A stretch of DNA of 64,000 bases, taken from Pachypanchax playfairii (lineage: Eukaryota; Chordata; Actinopteri; Cyprinodontiformes; Aplocheilidae). The DNA is taken from NCBI GenBank assembly GCA_006937955.1, contig SSNP01000173.1:524248-588247 (forward strand), read 5' to 3'. Numbering within the stretch: the stretch's first letter is position 1; each line of letters opens with the position of its first letter. Position numbers and translations under genes: made by a program. The notes below the pieces were generated by a model. The model made no database searches, had not been told where the DNA came from, and saw nothing but the letters and a program-made list of their open reading frames with translations. Shown here in pieces: positions 1 to 11,565 of this stretch.

Positions 1-3000
1 CCCCTTCAGCCAGTCCACACACACGTGCACACACACACACAAACAGATACAAACGTGCACCATTAATCTGTTTTTTTTTTTTTTTTTCCCAGGTTTTAAT
101 CTCCTGTCTGCTACTCTACTGGCAGGTCCCGCCTTCCAGCTTAGAAGTAACAAAGAGGCTGGAGATTTGGGAAGAGGCTCAGACAGGCAGCATGCAACCT
201 AAACATCTGTTTATCTCTGTTGTAACACAGCTGTCCATGTGTGCACCAAACATGTTGAGCCACCACACATTTTTATCAAGATGTGTCCTCCCCGTCAGAC
301 TCCAAACAAGCTATTTAACTTTGATCGTCTGCAAATCAAATGACCTTCGATTTGCTGTGATGCTGAAGTGAGCAACAACCCGGTGTTGATCTAAAATATA
401 AAAGCTTGATAATGTGCTGCAGAGCCGTCACAGAGGTTTGTTTATTTGTGCACAGATGTCTTCACCACCAGGCTATCGGATGAATTCATTAGCTCATAGA
501 TCCGGCACAATTATGCAGCTCTTCACAGTGTTACTGATCCAACATTATGTGGATGTTGGGGAAAAGAGATGCGCCCTCCAGCAGTCCAGAAGCAACTCCC
601 GGAGGTGAAGGAAGAAGACACCCACCAGAAAAAAACAGCAGAAAATCAAGTCTGCAGCTTGACAGGAGCAGCGGACCGAGTTCTGGCACTGATAGCTTGA
701 CAAATGAGATCAAATGCACAAGCTATTGTTGTGACAGCAGGAGAGACGATGTCATACTGCAACAACATCCAGATTCTAACAAACAACACACAGGCATACT
801 GTGAGAAAAAGCAAACACAAATTAAAGTTGCTGTTTTTCTTTTCATTAAAAAACTGTATCAAGCAGATGGGAATCCAGTTCTAGTTGGTGGTTCTTGTTG
901 AAGTACTGCTTGTTTGACACTAGATGTCTCACTCTCGTTTCCAGGCCTCAGAGACTTTCACACAGCCTTGCGCGCACACATGCACGGTCACATGCAGAGT
1001 GCACATGGTGTGTTTAATATGACCAGCCTCGTCACTCTCCACATGTGTCTCAGGCTCCTCTGGGAGGACAGGAAAGCATCTGCTTCCCTCTGTCTGTTTA
1101 ACTCATCTCTGGGAAAACAGCCCAAACTTTCAGCTCAGCAGGAGCGAAACAAAAACAAATACACACCTAAACAAAAATGACTTTTTTTTTTTTTCTCTCC
1201 TCCAAATGTATCACTGCATCCTAATTTTCATTGTACATAGCTGATTGCTGTAATGCTGTTTATCCCTACATGCTTGAGGTGATGCAGTAATAACGTTGAT
1301 AACAATACGGATTTATGCAATACTTTACTAAGCCTGGGATAAAATAACCATATAAACAATCCATTAGCTGCAATAAGGGAAGATTTACACTGCTGGCTTC
1401 ATTAGGTGCTCAGAAGGAGCTTTCCCAATAAGAACAAAGCTCAGTGTTTCACCTGCTTGGACACATTTTCTATTTGTATTTTTTGCATTTTCATTTTGCT
1501 GTGCTGTGGGGAGTAGATGGCATTTGGGCCATGCAAAATTATCCATAAACCAAGAAATAAAGCTTCTGCAGTTCCCACTATCAATTTCCCCTTAACTCAA
1601 CAGCTCTGAGCTTTAAAATATTACGTGGTAAAAGAAGGAAAAGAATTGAGATTGATCATCTGTAAAAAAGACAAACATAAAATATAGTTTCATTGTCACA
1701 GTCAGATGGCATCTGAAGCTGCAAGTGTTTCTGTGTTTGTTCAGGAGGATTTTTCTTCATTTGCTGAAGCGCTGCTGAAGTTGGAAGGGGAATTTCAGAA
1801 TTACTGGTACATGTTTTAATCTCAATTGGATGCACGAAGTGGGAGGAAGTCTGTGACTCCATTGTTGTTGTGTTGGTTGACTCTTTAGGTCAGATTCAGG
1901 ACTCTGTTTGCTTGTGTTGAAACAACTACTGGTTAAAATCCCTGGGAGAGAAACACCTGCAACCTAATAAAATAACATGTACAATTGTTTTTAATCTAAA
2001 ATGCAACTGGTGTGAAGTTTTTAGTGAAAAACGCTGGAAACTCCCATTAAAAGAAGATGAGCATGAATGCAGCAGCATAGATCTATGAGCTACACCACTA
2101 TATAACCTGATGTATTTACTGACATTTACATCAACGTACTGGAATGAATCATAGAGAACAGAGTATGATCCTCTGAACACATGCAGCTGTACATAACCTG
2201 AGAAGTTAGCTAGAAGATAGTCATGAAGGGTGACGTGATGTATTACAGCCTTTCAGTCTCGGTCCTGCCTTTCACAGCAGGTGACCTTTACCCAACAATT
2301 TTCACTCTTCCTGCCTTTGGTTGTGAAATCTGCCCGTTTTGGTAAAACTGTGTGTGTTTAGACGTCTGTCATGAAGAGACTGTAGAGTTTGAGCTGCAAA
2401 ATGCGTGTTATCTATTAATTCCTTCATTAAGTTCTTATCTGCACTTTTAATGCCAATTAAGATGCGCTTTAATTTGACAGCAGGGTGGGTTAGAGACTCG
2501 GCACTTCTCACTTCACAGCGAGAAGAGAGAAGAAGTAGACCATGTTCAGACGGGACCACCCGCTCGCCTTATCGCGCTACTAAAGACTCCACAGGCCTGT
2601 TAGTTTTGCCTCTTTAATACTGACACTGTTTAATGTGCTCAATATGGTGACACTTGATGCTTCAGTCACCACTAAAGTATTGCAGGATAATTTATTGTCA
2701 CCAGGGCTCAATAAAGCAGCTTAAAGTAGCTTCTTTTTCTCTTTCCTTTCAGAAGAATATTGCTCTAAACTACAGAAACATTTGCAGTCGGAAGGTGGAA
2801 GAAGAGTCAGAGGTTGAACTGGAAGATGAGCTGACAATCATACGCTCCACTTCATTGAGTAGGACATGTGGAGGTCACAGCGTTTCTCTTATTGCCGGTT
2901 AGCGTTGCTCTGGTGCATTTCCACACAAAACACTCACCACACAGATGACTTGATACATATATCTGTGCTTACAGCTGCAAACACATACTTGTATCCTGTC

Positions 3001-6000
3001 TGCTGACCAAATGGACAATCATTTTGCAGACAGGATCACGTTAAACACTTCTGTTTGTTAGCATTCACAAATCCGCTCTATGCAGAATAAGCAGATGGCA
3101 CATGGAGGTGGGTGTCGTCAAGCTGCAGGTTTGGTGATCTAGCAGATGGCTGACAACTTTGGGACAATGTATATGTGAGCAAAAAGAGAGTGGACAGGGA
3201 TGGTGACAGTAAAAACCAGACACTGAAGTGAGAAAACAGGACATCCTACATTATACAATGAGATGATAGACTGCAACATATTACTGTCACAATCAATATG
3301 ACATGTTTTGTTTGACTTGGTGCAGGAAAATAGAAGAAACAGGACAAAAAAATAATGTTTTTAGAATCAGAACCCAATGAAATATGGATATATGCTTGAA
3401 AACTGACTAAAAAGTAGATTTTGCAAATGATTTTGGAGTCATTTTTTAAATATAACTTGCTATTTTTAGTAGCAACAATCATGAGACAAACCAAGATCTG
3501 TATGCCGTTAAAAAATAGGGGTCTAGGTAAACTCATTGTTATAGTAAAATGAGAAAAATGGTATTTTAGCCATTACTAAGTGTAAATATTCAGTGTCAGT
3601 TAACGGTGTTTATAGCAGAATTAATGTTTATATGAATCATCATTATAAAATCAGTGATTTAGGACTTTAACATGGTAAAACTGACATCATCTATGCATCA
3701 GTATTTCTGGTGATGTAGCTGTGTGGGCTCTTTTTTCATTTCTCAGCCTGCAGCAAGCTGGTGGCTAATTTGCAGTCCTAGTTCCAGGTTAGACTGTTAA
3801 AGAACATGTCCTTGGAGGGTCTTTCAGAGAACTAAAGGCCTAAAACAAAAGAAAAGAAAAATATTTGAAGCCACAATTTGGTTAAATTAACATTTTTTAT
3901 TACAATGTTTCAGAGTTTCCTCACAGACTTCTTGATTTGCATCATGCTGGATGTTAAAGTTTTTGATTGGGCTTTTAACTCCATCAAAGGACTGATTAAT
4001 AATCTAACTCAATTTCTCTTGTCACCCTGTCCTAGTTTCCAGTGCCCAGTCATATTTGAAGACTTCGCTGTTCTGTGGATGGATCTGCACTAATATAATA
4101 AACAAAACCTCCCTTTATTGTGTTGCTTCATCTTCCCTCCCTGTGTGCCACATTAATATCTCTTTCCCTCTCTCTATTTTCTCTGTGTATTCTTTTCAAT
4201 CCCAGCTTTGATGTATGCATGAGGGAAGATTTCCTGAAGCCCAAAGAGGCCCATTACCCAGGGCCCATTAGGTCTCTAGTAAAGCATGCCAGTGTCTGCT
4301 GAGTCTTGATCTGTTTTCACATACCCCCCTACTATTTGCCTATGTGAGTAAAGTAAGGCAGATCATTTTTTAGAGGTGATAAAATGAACATGTTTTTGCA
4401 TCCCAAAGATTTTAGCATGAAATTCTTGTTTCTGTGTGTTGTTTTGGGATATTTACTACTGTGCTTGTTTCCCTGCTGTTGCACGTGAGGAGGTTGGGTC
4501 ATTAATTGGTGGTGCTCTTCTCTCATGCAGACTGAGACCGAGGGCAGTGAGTCATCGTCATCAGGATGAAACGCTCTGACATTTGAGCATGAAAGACCCA
4601 GAGTGCTTTGCAGCTCAGCATCTCTGGGTAGGATTGTGGTTTACAGTATAAGAGGTATGCAGGCAGCAGAGGGGGCTTTTCTTTAGGTCATGTCGGGACT
4701 AATGTGAGCCGGGGCCTTGCTGATTTGGTGAGTGGATCATAAAGAATGAGCAGATAAACTGTGAAGTGAAGATGACCTTGATAGCTGGAACCACTTTGCA
4801 GATGTTTTCAACATGTGTCCGTAGAGGATAAGGGTATGATGACGTCTTCCTGCTGCTGTTAAAATAAAAGCTTTCTAAGAAAAACCTGACAAACACCCTT
4901 TTTTTCAGAGAGTACTTAGGAGGATCTCTGAAGTTTGATGAGTGTGAGACTCCGGCTCTGTGGCTCTGTCATCTGCAGGAAATGCAACGCACTGACTGTT
5001 TCTAATCAGAAATAAAAGATCATAACACAGACTTGGTTTCCCGGAGAGTAAAGTTGATTTTTTTCTGTCCGTTACAGGAGAACCTCAGCATCCAGGGCTC
5101 AGAGAGACACAAAGGAGGAAGTGAGGGAGAGAGAAAGGATGGATAAGGTGGGAGAAGTTGTTAGATAAGCAGCTGGTGATTCTGTGTGTTTGGATGTGTG
5201 GGGTGACTTCCCAGCATCCTGCAGATGTGAAAACAAGGTGTGATTAATCCTCCTCCAACCTGCTTGACCTCAGTCTGGGGGAGAAGTCCCTAGAAAGGAG
5301 GCTAGAGTCTGATACAGAGCAACGAGGCCTGATTTCCTTGTGCTCTACTTCCTGGATCAATATCAGATTGACAGGTCCATTTCTGCATGAGAAACTAAAT
5401 GGAAGACCCTGTATAGCAGAGACTACTTACCTCTTGTCTGCTTTTCTCATCACTTGAAGGACAAGCAGAACTCACTGATCAGTATGTTTCCAGATCCTTG
5501 ACAAATTAGCTTTCAGTAAAGAGAAGATTCTCTTAAAGGATTTCAGCCTGTTTTGTGAGCTCTGAGGCCTCAGTGTGACAATCACCTCCGTTCTGCCAAC
5601 AATCATCAGCTTACAGAAGTCACCACTTTGTTTAAAATTCTTCAAATTATTTACCATCTTTCTTTCAGTCTGCAAATCCACAGCAGGAGGTACCAGAACC
5701 ATTCAGGAATGATCTCCACCCTCTGTTTTGTTTGCACAAGAATAAAAAACCCATCCTGTTGTTCTGTTGCTGAGAGGAAACTATTTGAAGCTTAAACTCT
5801 GTTCGGTTATCTTTAGGTAAATTGTGATAAAGGATTGAGTGAGAGAACAGAACCGTCTTCTGGTTTCCTGTCTGATTTTCTGGAAAGGTGAATCTCTTGC
5901 TCAAAATATCCTGAAAATATTTTGCCCTCAGTTAAAAAAAAAACCCACATATTTGTTCAGACTAAACACCCCCCTTGACATCTATTTTCACTTTTTGGAC

Positions 6001-7440
6001 TCCCCTACCATTAGGTGGGTTTTCCCTGTCCTGCTGAGGTCTACTCTCCTGTAGTGTCTTCTGAACCAAAAACAGCTCCTTTTTCTGTCACTGAGGACAC
6101 AAAATGCTGCTCAGCGACCCCACTGACTGCTGTGTGCGTGGCTCTCTGCCGCAGCGCACCTGCGTGTCCCCTGCTGACGAGCTGAGACAAGGACAACACA
6201 GCCACGATGCCAACTGTCTGACTGTCCCCAACACATGGGCTGGAAGACTCCCCCAGGAGCTCCTGGAGGGGGGACCATGTGTCTCGAACCCCTGAAGACA
6301 ACTAAAAAACATATCTTATCCTTTTTGCATGATAATAGGTCACATCTTGTAGTTTGTGTTCTCTTTATGATTCAATAAAATGTGCTTTGTTTAGGTGCAA
6401 ATGTGCCCCAAACAGCAAGATCAGAGAACAAACAGCTGTGCAGAAAAAAGGTACAAAGTGTGCACTCACATGCACTAACACACACGGCTAACACAAGATC
6501 TTCACCTCTCTAGGGGGTGATAAGATAAACTAGATTTTCTTTTGTGTCGCTCATTCGTGCACTGTTAAAATGAAACATATTGCAATTGCTGCGTGTTCAG
6601 AGGAAAACGATCGATTGAAAAATACGTTTATAATTAATCTGAAGCTTCCACTTTAGAGAAACTGTAAGAAGTTTTTTTTAGAATCTGGTTTATTTGGTCA
6701 CTTTAATCACACAAGGAGACTATCTCTAGTTGCTGTGTTCAGCTGTAAAAATTAAGCCCCTCTTGCTAATTATCAGATTTACAAAATAAAACACAAGCAT
6801 CTATTCTCAAAAGGCTGTTATGAATTCTCCTCTTGGTGATTTGACTTGTTTGTCCACTGGAGCGGATGAGGGAAAAAGGTAGAACAAATATATTTGGGGA
6901 GCAGCCCTACTGTGTCTTTTAAATGTGTACACTCCAGTTATTATAACAGCCCCCTTTAGATTGCCTCTAATTACCAAAATAAAGCCTTGATTTCTGCTTC
7001 TGATCCAGAGTTTGTAGAGAAGGAAGAACATGGAAGAGAGAGAGAGTGAGAGAGGAGGAGGTGGCTTGATGCGCGCCCCCGTCGAACGCACAGGAATAGG
7101 TTGTTTGTAAGGAGGAAGGACTGCTTGTGCCAGAAGTTGAGTCAAGCTCTACAGATGGACAAATACAGGAAGTTGTTCCTACAAAATAAAACAATAAAAA
7201 TCTATTGTCACATAGAGGTCAAGGTTGTGTCTCATGTGAGTTCATGAGTTGCAGAAGCGGGAGGTTCCGCCAGCTGTGGGAGTTTGGTGAAAATATGCGC
7301 ATCTGCTGTTACATAACACTGTTACTGAAGGCAATGTTTTTGTCAGCTCGTGGCAAATGTGCACGACCATTTAAGTTGAGTCTTAGAGCCCAAAACAAAC
7401 TAAGTAGCTTTATTTTGAAGGCTGTTATGGAAACAGTCAC
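1..7440. other. 5' flanking DNA, no gene found
   Basis: AT-rich DNA upstream of the calcium channel gene. Open frames here are all below about 115 codons, lie on both strands, have no recognisable domain and are not joined by convincing splice sites, so I call no gene. What can be seen is low-complexity DNA: a CA-rich start (about 20-55), T-tracts near 70-87 and 1182-1194, and a compact GC-rich patch at about 6100-6295. The last few hundred bases may contain distal promoter elements, but none can be named with confidence. Confidence 0.6.
6100..6295. other. GC-rich island in the 5' flank
   Basis: This patch is clearly richer in G and C than the DNA on either side and is open in frames on both strands (63 codons plus, 86 codons minus). 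Neither translation resembles a protein family I know. It could be a conserved regulatory element, a relic exon or an old repeat. Only its composition is directly visible. Confidence 0.35.
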
Positions 7441-7834
7441 ATCACGTTGAGCTTCACGGTGTATAGCTGTTACACTGGAGACGGTGCGCGGTGGCGGAGA
7501 GGGAGGACAGCGAGTGCGCAAACAGGCTGCCAGGCAGGCACATCAGCAACAGCGGCTGAGCATCTTCCTGATCCTCGTCCCCCCCCCTCTCCCCACCACA
7601 CTCACACCACCTCCCACCTCGTGTTTTATTACGCAGCCAATTCTGCGTGTGCGCCTCCGACACTGAGAGACTTCACTGGCGGAGGAGCTGAAGTGTCCAG
7701 AAAGCGTCCGCCAACCATCACCTCCCACCACTCACTTTCTCTGGAGCTTGGTTATTCTTAGCTCAGGCTGTGAGAGACACTGTCCTTCCGGTTCTTCTCT
7801 TATTTATCCCAGTTTCTTGAATATTTAATGGAAA
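7441..7834 (+). promoter_or_regulatory. cacna2d2: Promoter / 5' UTR region of cacna2d2
   Basis: This block lies directly upstream of the signal-peptide exon and is richer in G, C and CpG than its surroundings, with GC-rich runs around 7482-7525 and 7660-7710. A CCAAT box sits at 7637-7641. A C-rich, pyrimidine-biased stretch lies at about 7570-7620. The only ATG between 7441 and the start codon is the out-of-frame one at 7828. An in-frame TAA at 7826-7828 rules out any upstream in-frame extension of the protein. The transcription start cannot be placed from sequence, so the split between promoter and 5' UTR is unknown. Confidence 0.55.
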
Positions 7835-7950
7835 ATGGCGATCTGCGCGCAGTCGCTCGGTGTTTTCTGCCTCTTCACTATCCAAACTGTACTTATCATA
7901 TGCGTCTCCACACCGACAGCCGGGACCCACCTCTTTCCCCAGCACTACAC
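7828..7950 (+). other. Overlapping upstream ORF, exon 1 part
   Basis: An ATG at 7828 lies 7 nt before the coding ATG in a different frame. It has a weak context (T at -3, G at +4). Its frame is open through the rest of exon 1 (41 codons). If exons 1, 2 and 3 are spliced as predicted, it stays open through exon 2 (27 codons plus one base) and stops at TAA two codons into exon 3, giving a 70-residue frame. The peptide resembles nothing I know. The likely role, if any, is to reduce initiation at the main start, with leaky scanning to the stronger downstream ATG. Confidence 0.45.
7835..7950 (+). CDS. cacna2d2: cacna2d2 coding exon 1: start and signal peptide
   Basis: First coding exon of an alpha-2/delta auxiliary subunit of high-voltage-activated calcium channels, an extracellular membrane-anchored protein that promotes channel trafficking and current. 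The start at 7835 has a strong context (A at -3, G at +4) and an in-frame TAA nine bases upstream. The 38 full codons begin MAICAQSLGVFCLF and have a hydrophobic core through about residue 24, then a polar STPTAG stretch suited to signal-peptide cleavage. The mature N-terminus runs HLFPQHY and continues T-MIHW in exon 2, close to the FPQQHTMQHW of mammalian CACNA2D2 and unlike CACNA2D1 or D3 as I recall them. The exon ends AC|GTAAGT, a consensus donor, in phase 2. Whether this is the teleost 'a' or 'b' paralogue cannot be decided here. Confidence 0.88.
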
Positions 7951-10900
7951 GTAAGTACTAAGCATTTTTTCCCTTTTTTAAAGAGGCGTGGGGATAAAGC
8001 AGGATGTGAGAGAGCTGAAGTAGGACAGGTGCCCCCCACCCCACCCCCCACCCCACAACAAGCCTGCACGCAGCACCGTTTGTACCTTAAAGGAGCTGAT
8101 GTTCCCTCATGTTCACTGACACACAGCTTCCGTGTCTGATGAACATCACACAGCTCATGTAGCAGAAATATTTCCAAACATTCAGGGGATAAAACACAAT
8201 GACGGTCGATACGTTCTGCTGGCGCTGCATGTGGGAGAACATCCCATTTAGGCTCGACATTCATCTATAAAGTCCTCTGGAGACTGAACAGTCAACATGA
8301 AACAGGCTGGATCCCACCGCAGGGCAGATTTAAACTTGATCTTTTAGTTGCTGAGACTAAAAAAAAAAAAAAAAGGCTTTTTAAAATGAAGCGCACCTGA
8401 ATCGTAGGGATCTTTTTTCTACTACCTAAACAATTTGAGAAAGTTATAGACAAATCATCGGAAATAAGAAAATTACAGTTTGGACTTTTCTCAGCTGTGC
8501 ACCTGTTGGAAAATAACTCAAATAACTGCGTCTCATTTGAAAAACCTTGAAGGTCGCAGTAAGGGAACTCAAATAGACGGATGGTGCAACAGTTTACCCC
8601 CTGCGGGTCAATACTGGGTATTTGATTAAATAATATCCCAAACATATTGAGTTTAAAAGTGACTCTTAGATCAGATAAACATGAAGTATTGGTTTAAAAT
8701 GTTGACTTGTTTGTTGTTGATCTGTCCTGTCATGATCTGATGGACATCAATGATTCCTCCATGATGCATTCACTGGATTATCTCTTAAATATCCCGAGGC
8801 TTTGTCAGTTTCAGGTCCAAGGTGACTTTCAAAAGAAAGGAAAAAAACCACGTGTCTCCTATATGCTTGTCATTGACTCACAATTAGCTGGATCATTGAT
8901 TTGATTACTTAAGCTCTATAAAGAAAAGGTGACACTGGTAATTTGTCATGCTCATATCCTTACTTTGCATGCACGTTCACATGCTTGTGTCAAACCTTTA
9001 CCTTAATATTCACGCCCATCAGTGACACTCCCCCTTTTTCTTTTGCGTACTTTCTTAAACTGGATTAACTGACATTTTAGTGCAAAAACAATCTTATTTC
9101 TTGCTGCCCCTCGAGTCTGTGATGTCCTTGTTTAAGTCTGTATTATATTCAGTCACCTCTGGGGATTTAAAAACTGGGTTTTGGGTCACCCAGATTATGG
9201 TGGAGTTAGCCAGAATTTGCCAGATAATGGAAGTGTGTGTGTATCAGCTTGTCAGAGGCCTGTAACACAATTCAGACGTGTGTTTTATGAGAAAATGGCC
9301 TGCAGGTTTATTTCACCTCAGTGCCAAGAAAGGTGCACGTTTCTACACCTGGCTACCTAAACATATGGTCTAAGTGAGTTGTATTGCTGGCATGTTTTGG
9401 TGCATGACGTGTATTTGTGGAAGAAGAATGTTATTTCTACACTTTTATAAATATGTGAGAAAAGAAAAAATAAACAGATGAAACCTAAAGTATTCTTATT
9501 ATATTTTCCAGCAAAATAAAATCTTTTCAATGATGATAAAAATACAGAATGCAATCTCCCTGAAATGTTATCTGCACTCATAACCCCCCCCCCCCCCAAA
9601 AAAAAAACAACAACCCAAAAAACTAGCAAACCTTCTGCCCTAATAGATATCTGAGCATGGCACTGCGAATGATGAGATTCATTGCTGCAGAATGAACACG
9701 GTGATAGTGTGTCGCTGGGACACACAGGTCTTCCATCCAAACTCATTTTATCACATTTACTGCTTCTCCATAATGTTTGAAGAATGTAACATCATAATAT
9801 TGTGGAAAATACATAAAAAACACTGGAGGCAAATGGCACAAAATTTCGATACGGACTACAAAGAGCCAGAAAAAAGCATCAGTCGGCTTTAATGTGCTGA
9901 ACCGCGACGACTTCTTTGTTTTAAAGAGAGATCAGGTTTTAGTACACAGCATGCATTTAGCAGCAGGAGCCCGGTGGTGTGTGGAATTTACCCAACAACC
10001 GTGTTCAGATATCTTTGTAGCTGTGCTCAGTGGGAATTTATACTGTTCTGATTTCATTTAATAATATCTTCTGTTAAATAAGTGAAAAGTGCATTTGACC
10101 AATGTTTGCCCATAGCCTATAAATAAAAGTACATGTCTAACACAATATTTTGTGTAAGAAATAACTATTTGGGAGTGAGTTAGCAAAATGTATTTAGATG
10201 ATCAAAAATCATCACAGCATAGTAAAAATCTGACATTTATCTTATTTCAATTGGCTTAAAATTGCTTTTGAATATTAGAGTTGGAGCCACAGCGTCACTT
10301 ACTGTAAACAAAGGTTTGATATGCTTTACATTTAATCACAAATGACCAAGATATGTCAATTATTATCAGCTTGATTGTGGATATTTGACTTTATATCAAA
10401 AGCCTTAATCATATGATAATAATTTTAATCTTACGTATGAAAGAAGTTATGTAAGAATCCTCCCAGGTTCTGGGTCAGAGGTACAGTCCATCATTGTTCC
10501 TGCTCTTTCTTCACTGTAAGCCTGTTTCATTTCATATTGAGCTAACCTTTTCATACTTAGTGCACCTCTCTACAGCCCCCCCCCCCACCCACCCATCCGC
10601 CTCTCATTTGATGGGGCCCGCTGCTGATTGGTGGTTATGGCGAGTGCCGTTTGGCAGATTTGTGCAGCTTTATAATTCTACCTTCCCTCTTGTCTGTTGA
10701 GCAAATCTGACATTTGAAGATGACATTTGTTTCTGTCATTGTATTAAAAGACAAGCGACGGCATTGTGTTGTGGTGTTGATGCGAGTGATTAGTTATCTG
10801 CAGGCTGCTGAAAGGAAAAGGTTGGCACAGAGTCAGCGGCTGGCCAGCAAACGCACATCAGAATTTATTCATCTGATTGCCAAAGGCTTCTGAAATGTTT

Positions 10901-11483
10901 CTCGAAAGCTTTTAGAATTTCTCATCCGACACGCACATGGACTGTACAACACGTTTACAGGTTGGCTCCTGCCGCTTCTTTAAAACGATCTACTTAAAAC
11001 CGGGACCCATTAAGTCATTTGTTGCTTGCTGAGAGATATAAATTGATGAGCTCTAGGCGTTTGATCTCTTAATTCTGAACTTGGCTCTGTCTAACGGAGA
11101 ACGGCTCGTGCTTAAGGTGCACTTCTGTCAGACCTGAGCAGTTTTATTGCAGAGCTTCAGAATCCCGGCCGAGGCAAATCGAGCAGCCAGTCCTGCCAGG
11201 GCCGAGCAGATATATGCAAGATGTGTCAAGGAGAAGGAGGTTCTGATGAGTAACTCAGACCTCAGTGGAGATAGGACAAGGATACTTCCTGATAGGGATC
11301 AGGAAACGGGGGGGGGGGAAGAGTGGCATTTTGCCAACATAACAGAAGCTACTGAGACACGGTGAACACACCCACTTCCCCACAAGCACATTCACTCACA
11401 TGCAGTGACAGAAGACTAAGATGACATGTTCAGGTAGGAATGATGAGGAATGCAGATCTAAAGTGTTAAATCTTATTTTCCAG
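7951..11483 (+). other. cacna2d2: Intron 1 of cacna2d2
   Basis: A 3,533-base intron with a GTAAGT donor and a TTATTTTCCAG acceptor. Contents visible: C-rich runs near 8031-8055 and 10576-10588, and a C-tract running into an A-tract at about 9585-9607. A GC-moderate stretch at 11145-11365 is open for 72 codons but shows no recognised domain. No transposable element could be named, and no other exon was supported. Confidence 0.8.
9585..9607. repeat. C-tract fused to A-tract
   Basis: A homopolymer of about 14 C runs directly into about 10 A, followed by a short CAA-rich stretch. It is low-complexity DNA prone to length change and sequencing error. A nearly identical C-then-A junction occurs at about 27671-27693. 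Confidence 0.85.
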
Positions 11484-11565
11484 AATGATTCACTGGGCCG
11501 GACGTATCGAGAAGGAGCTGGAAAAGGTTCTTCAGCATGTTACAGGAACTCAGCAGATGAGATCG
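11484..11565 (+). CDS. cacna2d2: cacna2d2 coding exon 2
   Basis: An 82-base exon. Its first base completes the Thr codon begun in exon 1, followed by 27 codons starting MIHWAGRIEKELEK and ending GTQQMRS. This is the N-terminal helical segment of the alpha-2 chain. It matches mammalian CACNA2D2 at the His-Trp pair, the Arg-(Leu/Ile)-Glu motif and the Gly-x-Gln-Gln-x-Arg end. CACNA2D1 has a Lys-Ser-Trp variant and lacks the Gln-Gln-x-Arg end. Splice sites are TTTTCCAG before and GTAAGT after, and the exon ends in phase 0. It is far too short to be found by ORF length and was identified from family similarity, phase and splice sites together. Confidence 0.87.

Noticed and set aside
6270..6300. 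GGTTCGAGAC on the minus strand resembling a tRNA B box
   Set aside because: The bases on either side do not pair as a T-arm, and no A box or acceptor stem is found at the right spacing.
7828..8139. 103-codon frame starting at 7828 read as a gene
   Set aside because: It is out of frame with the signal peptide, runs through the exon 1 donor into intron, and its ATG is weaker than 7835. Kept only as an upstream ORF.
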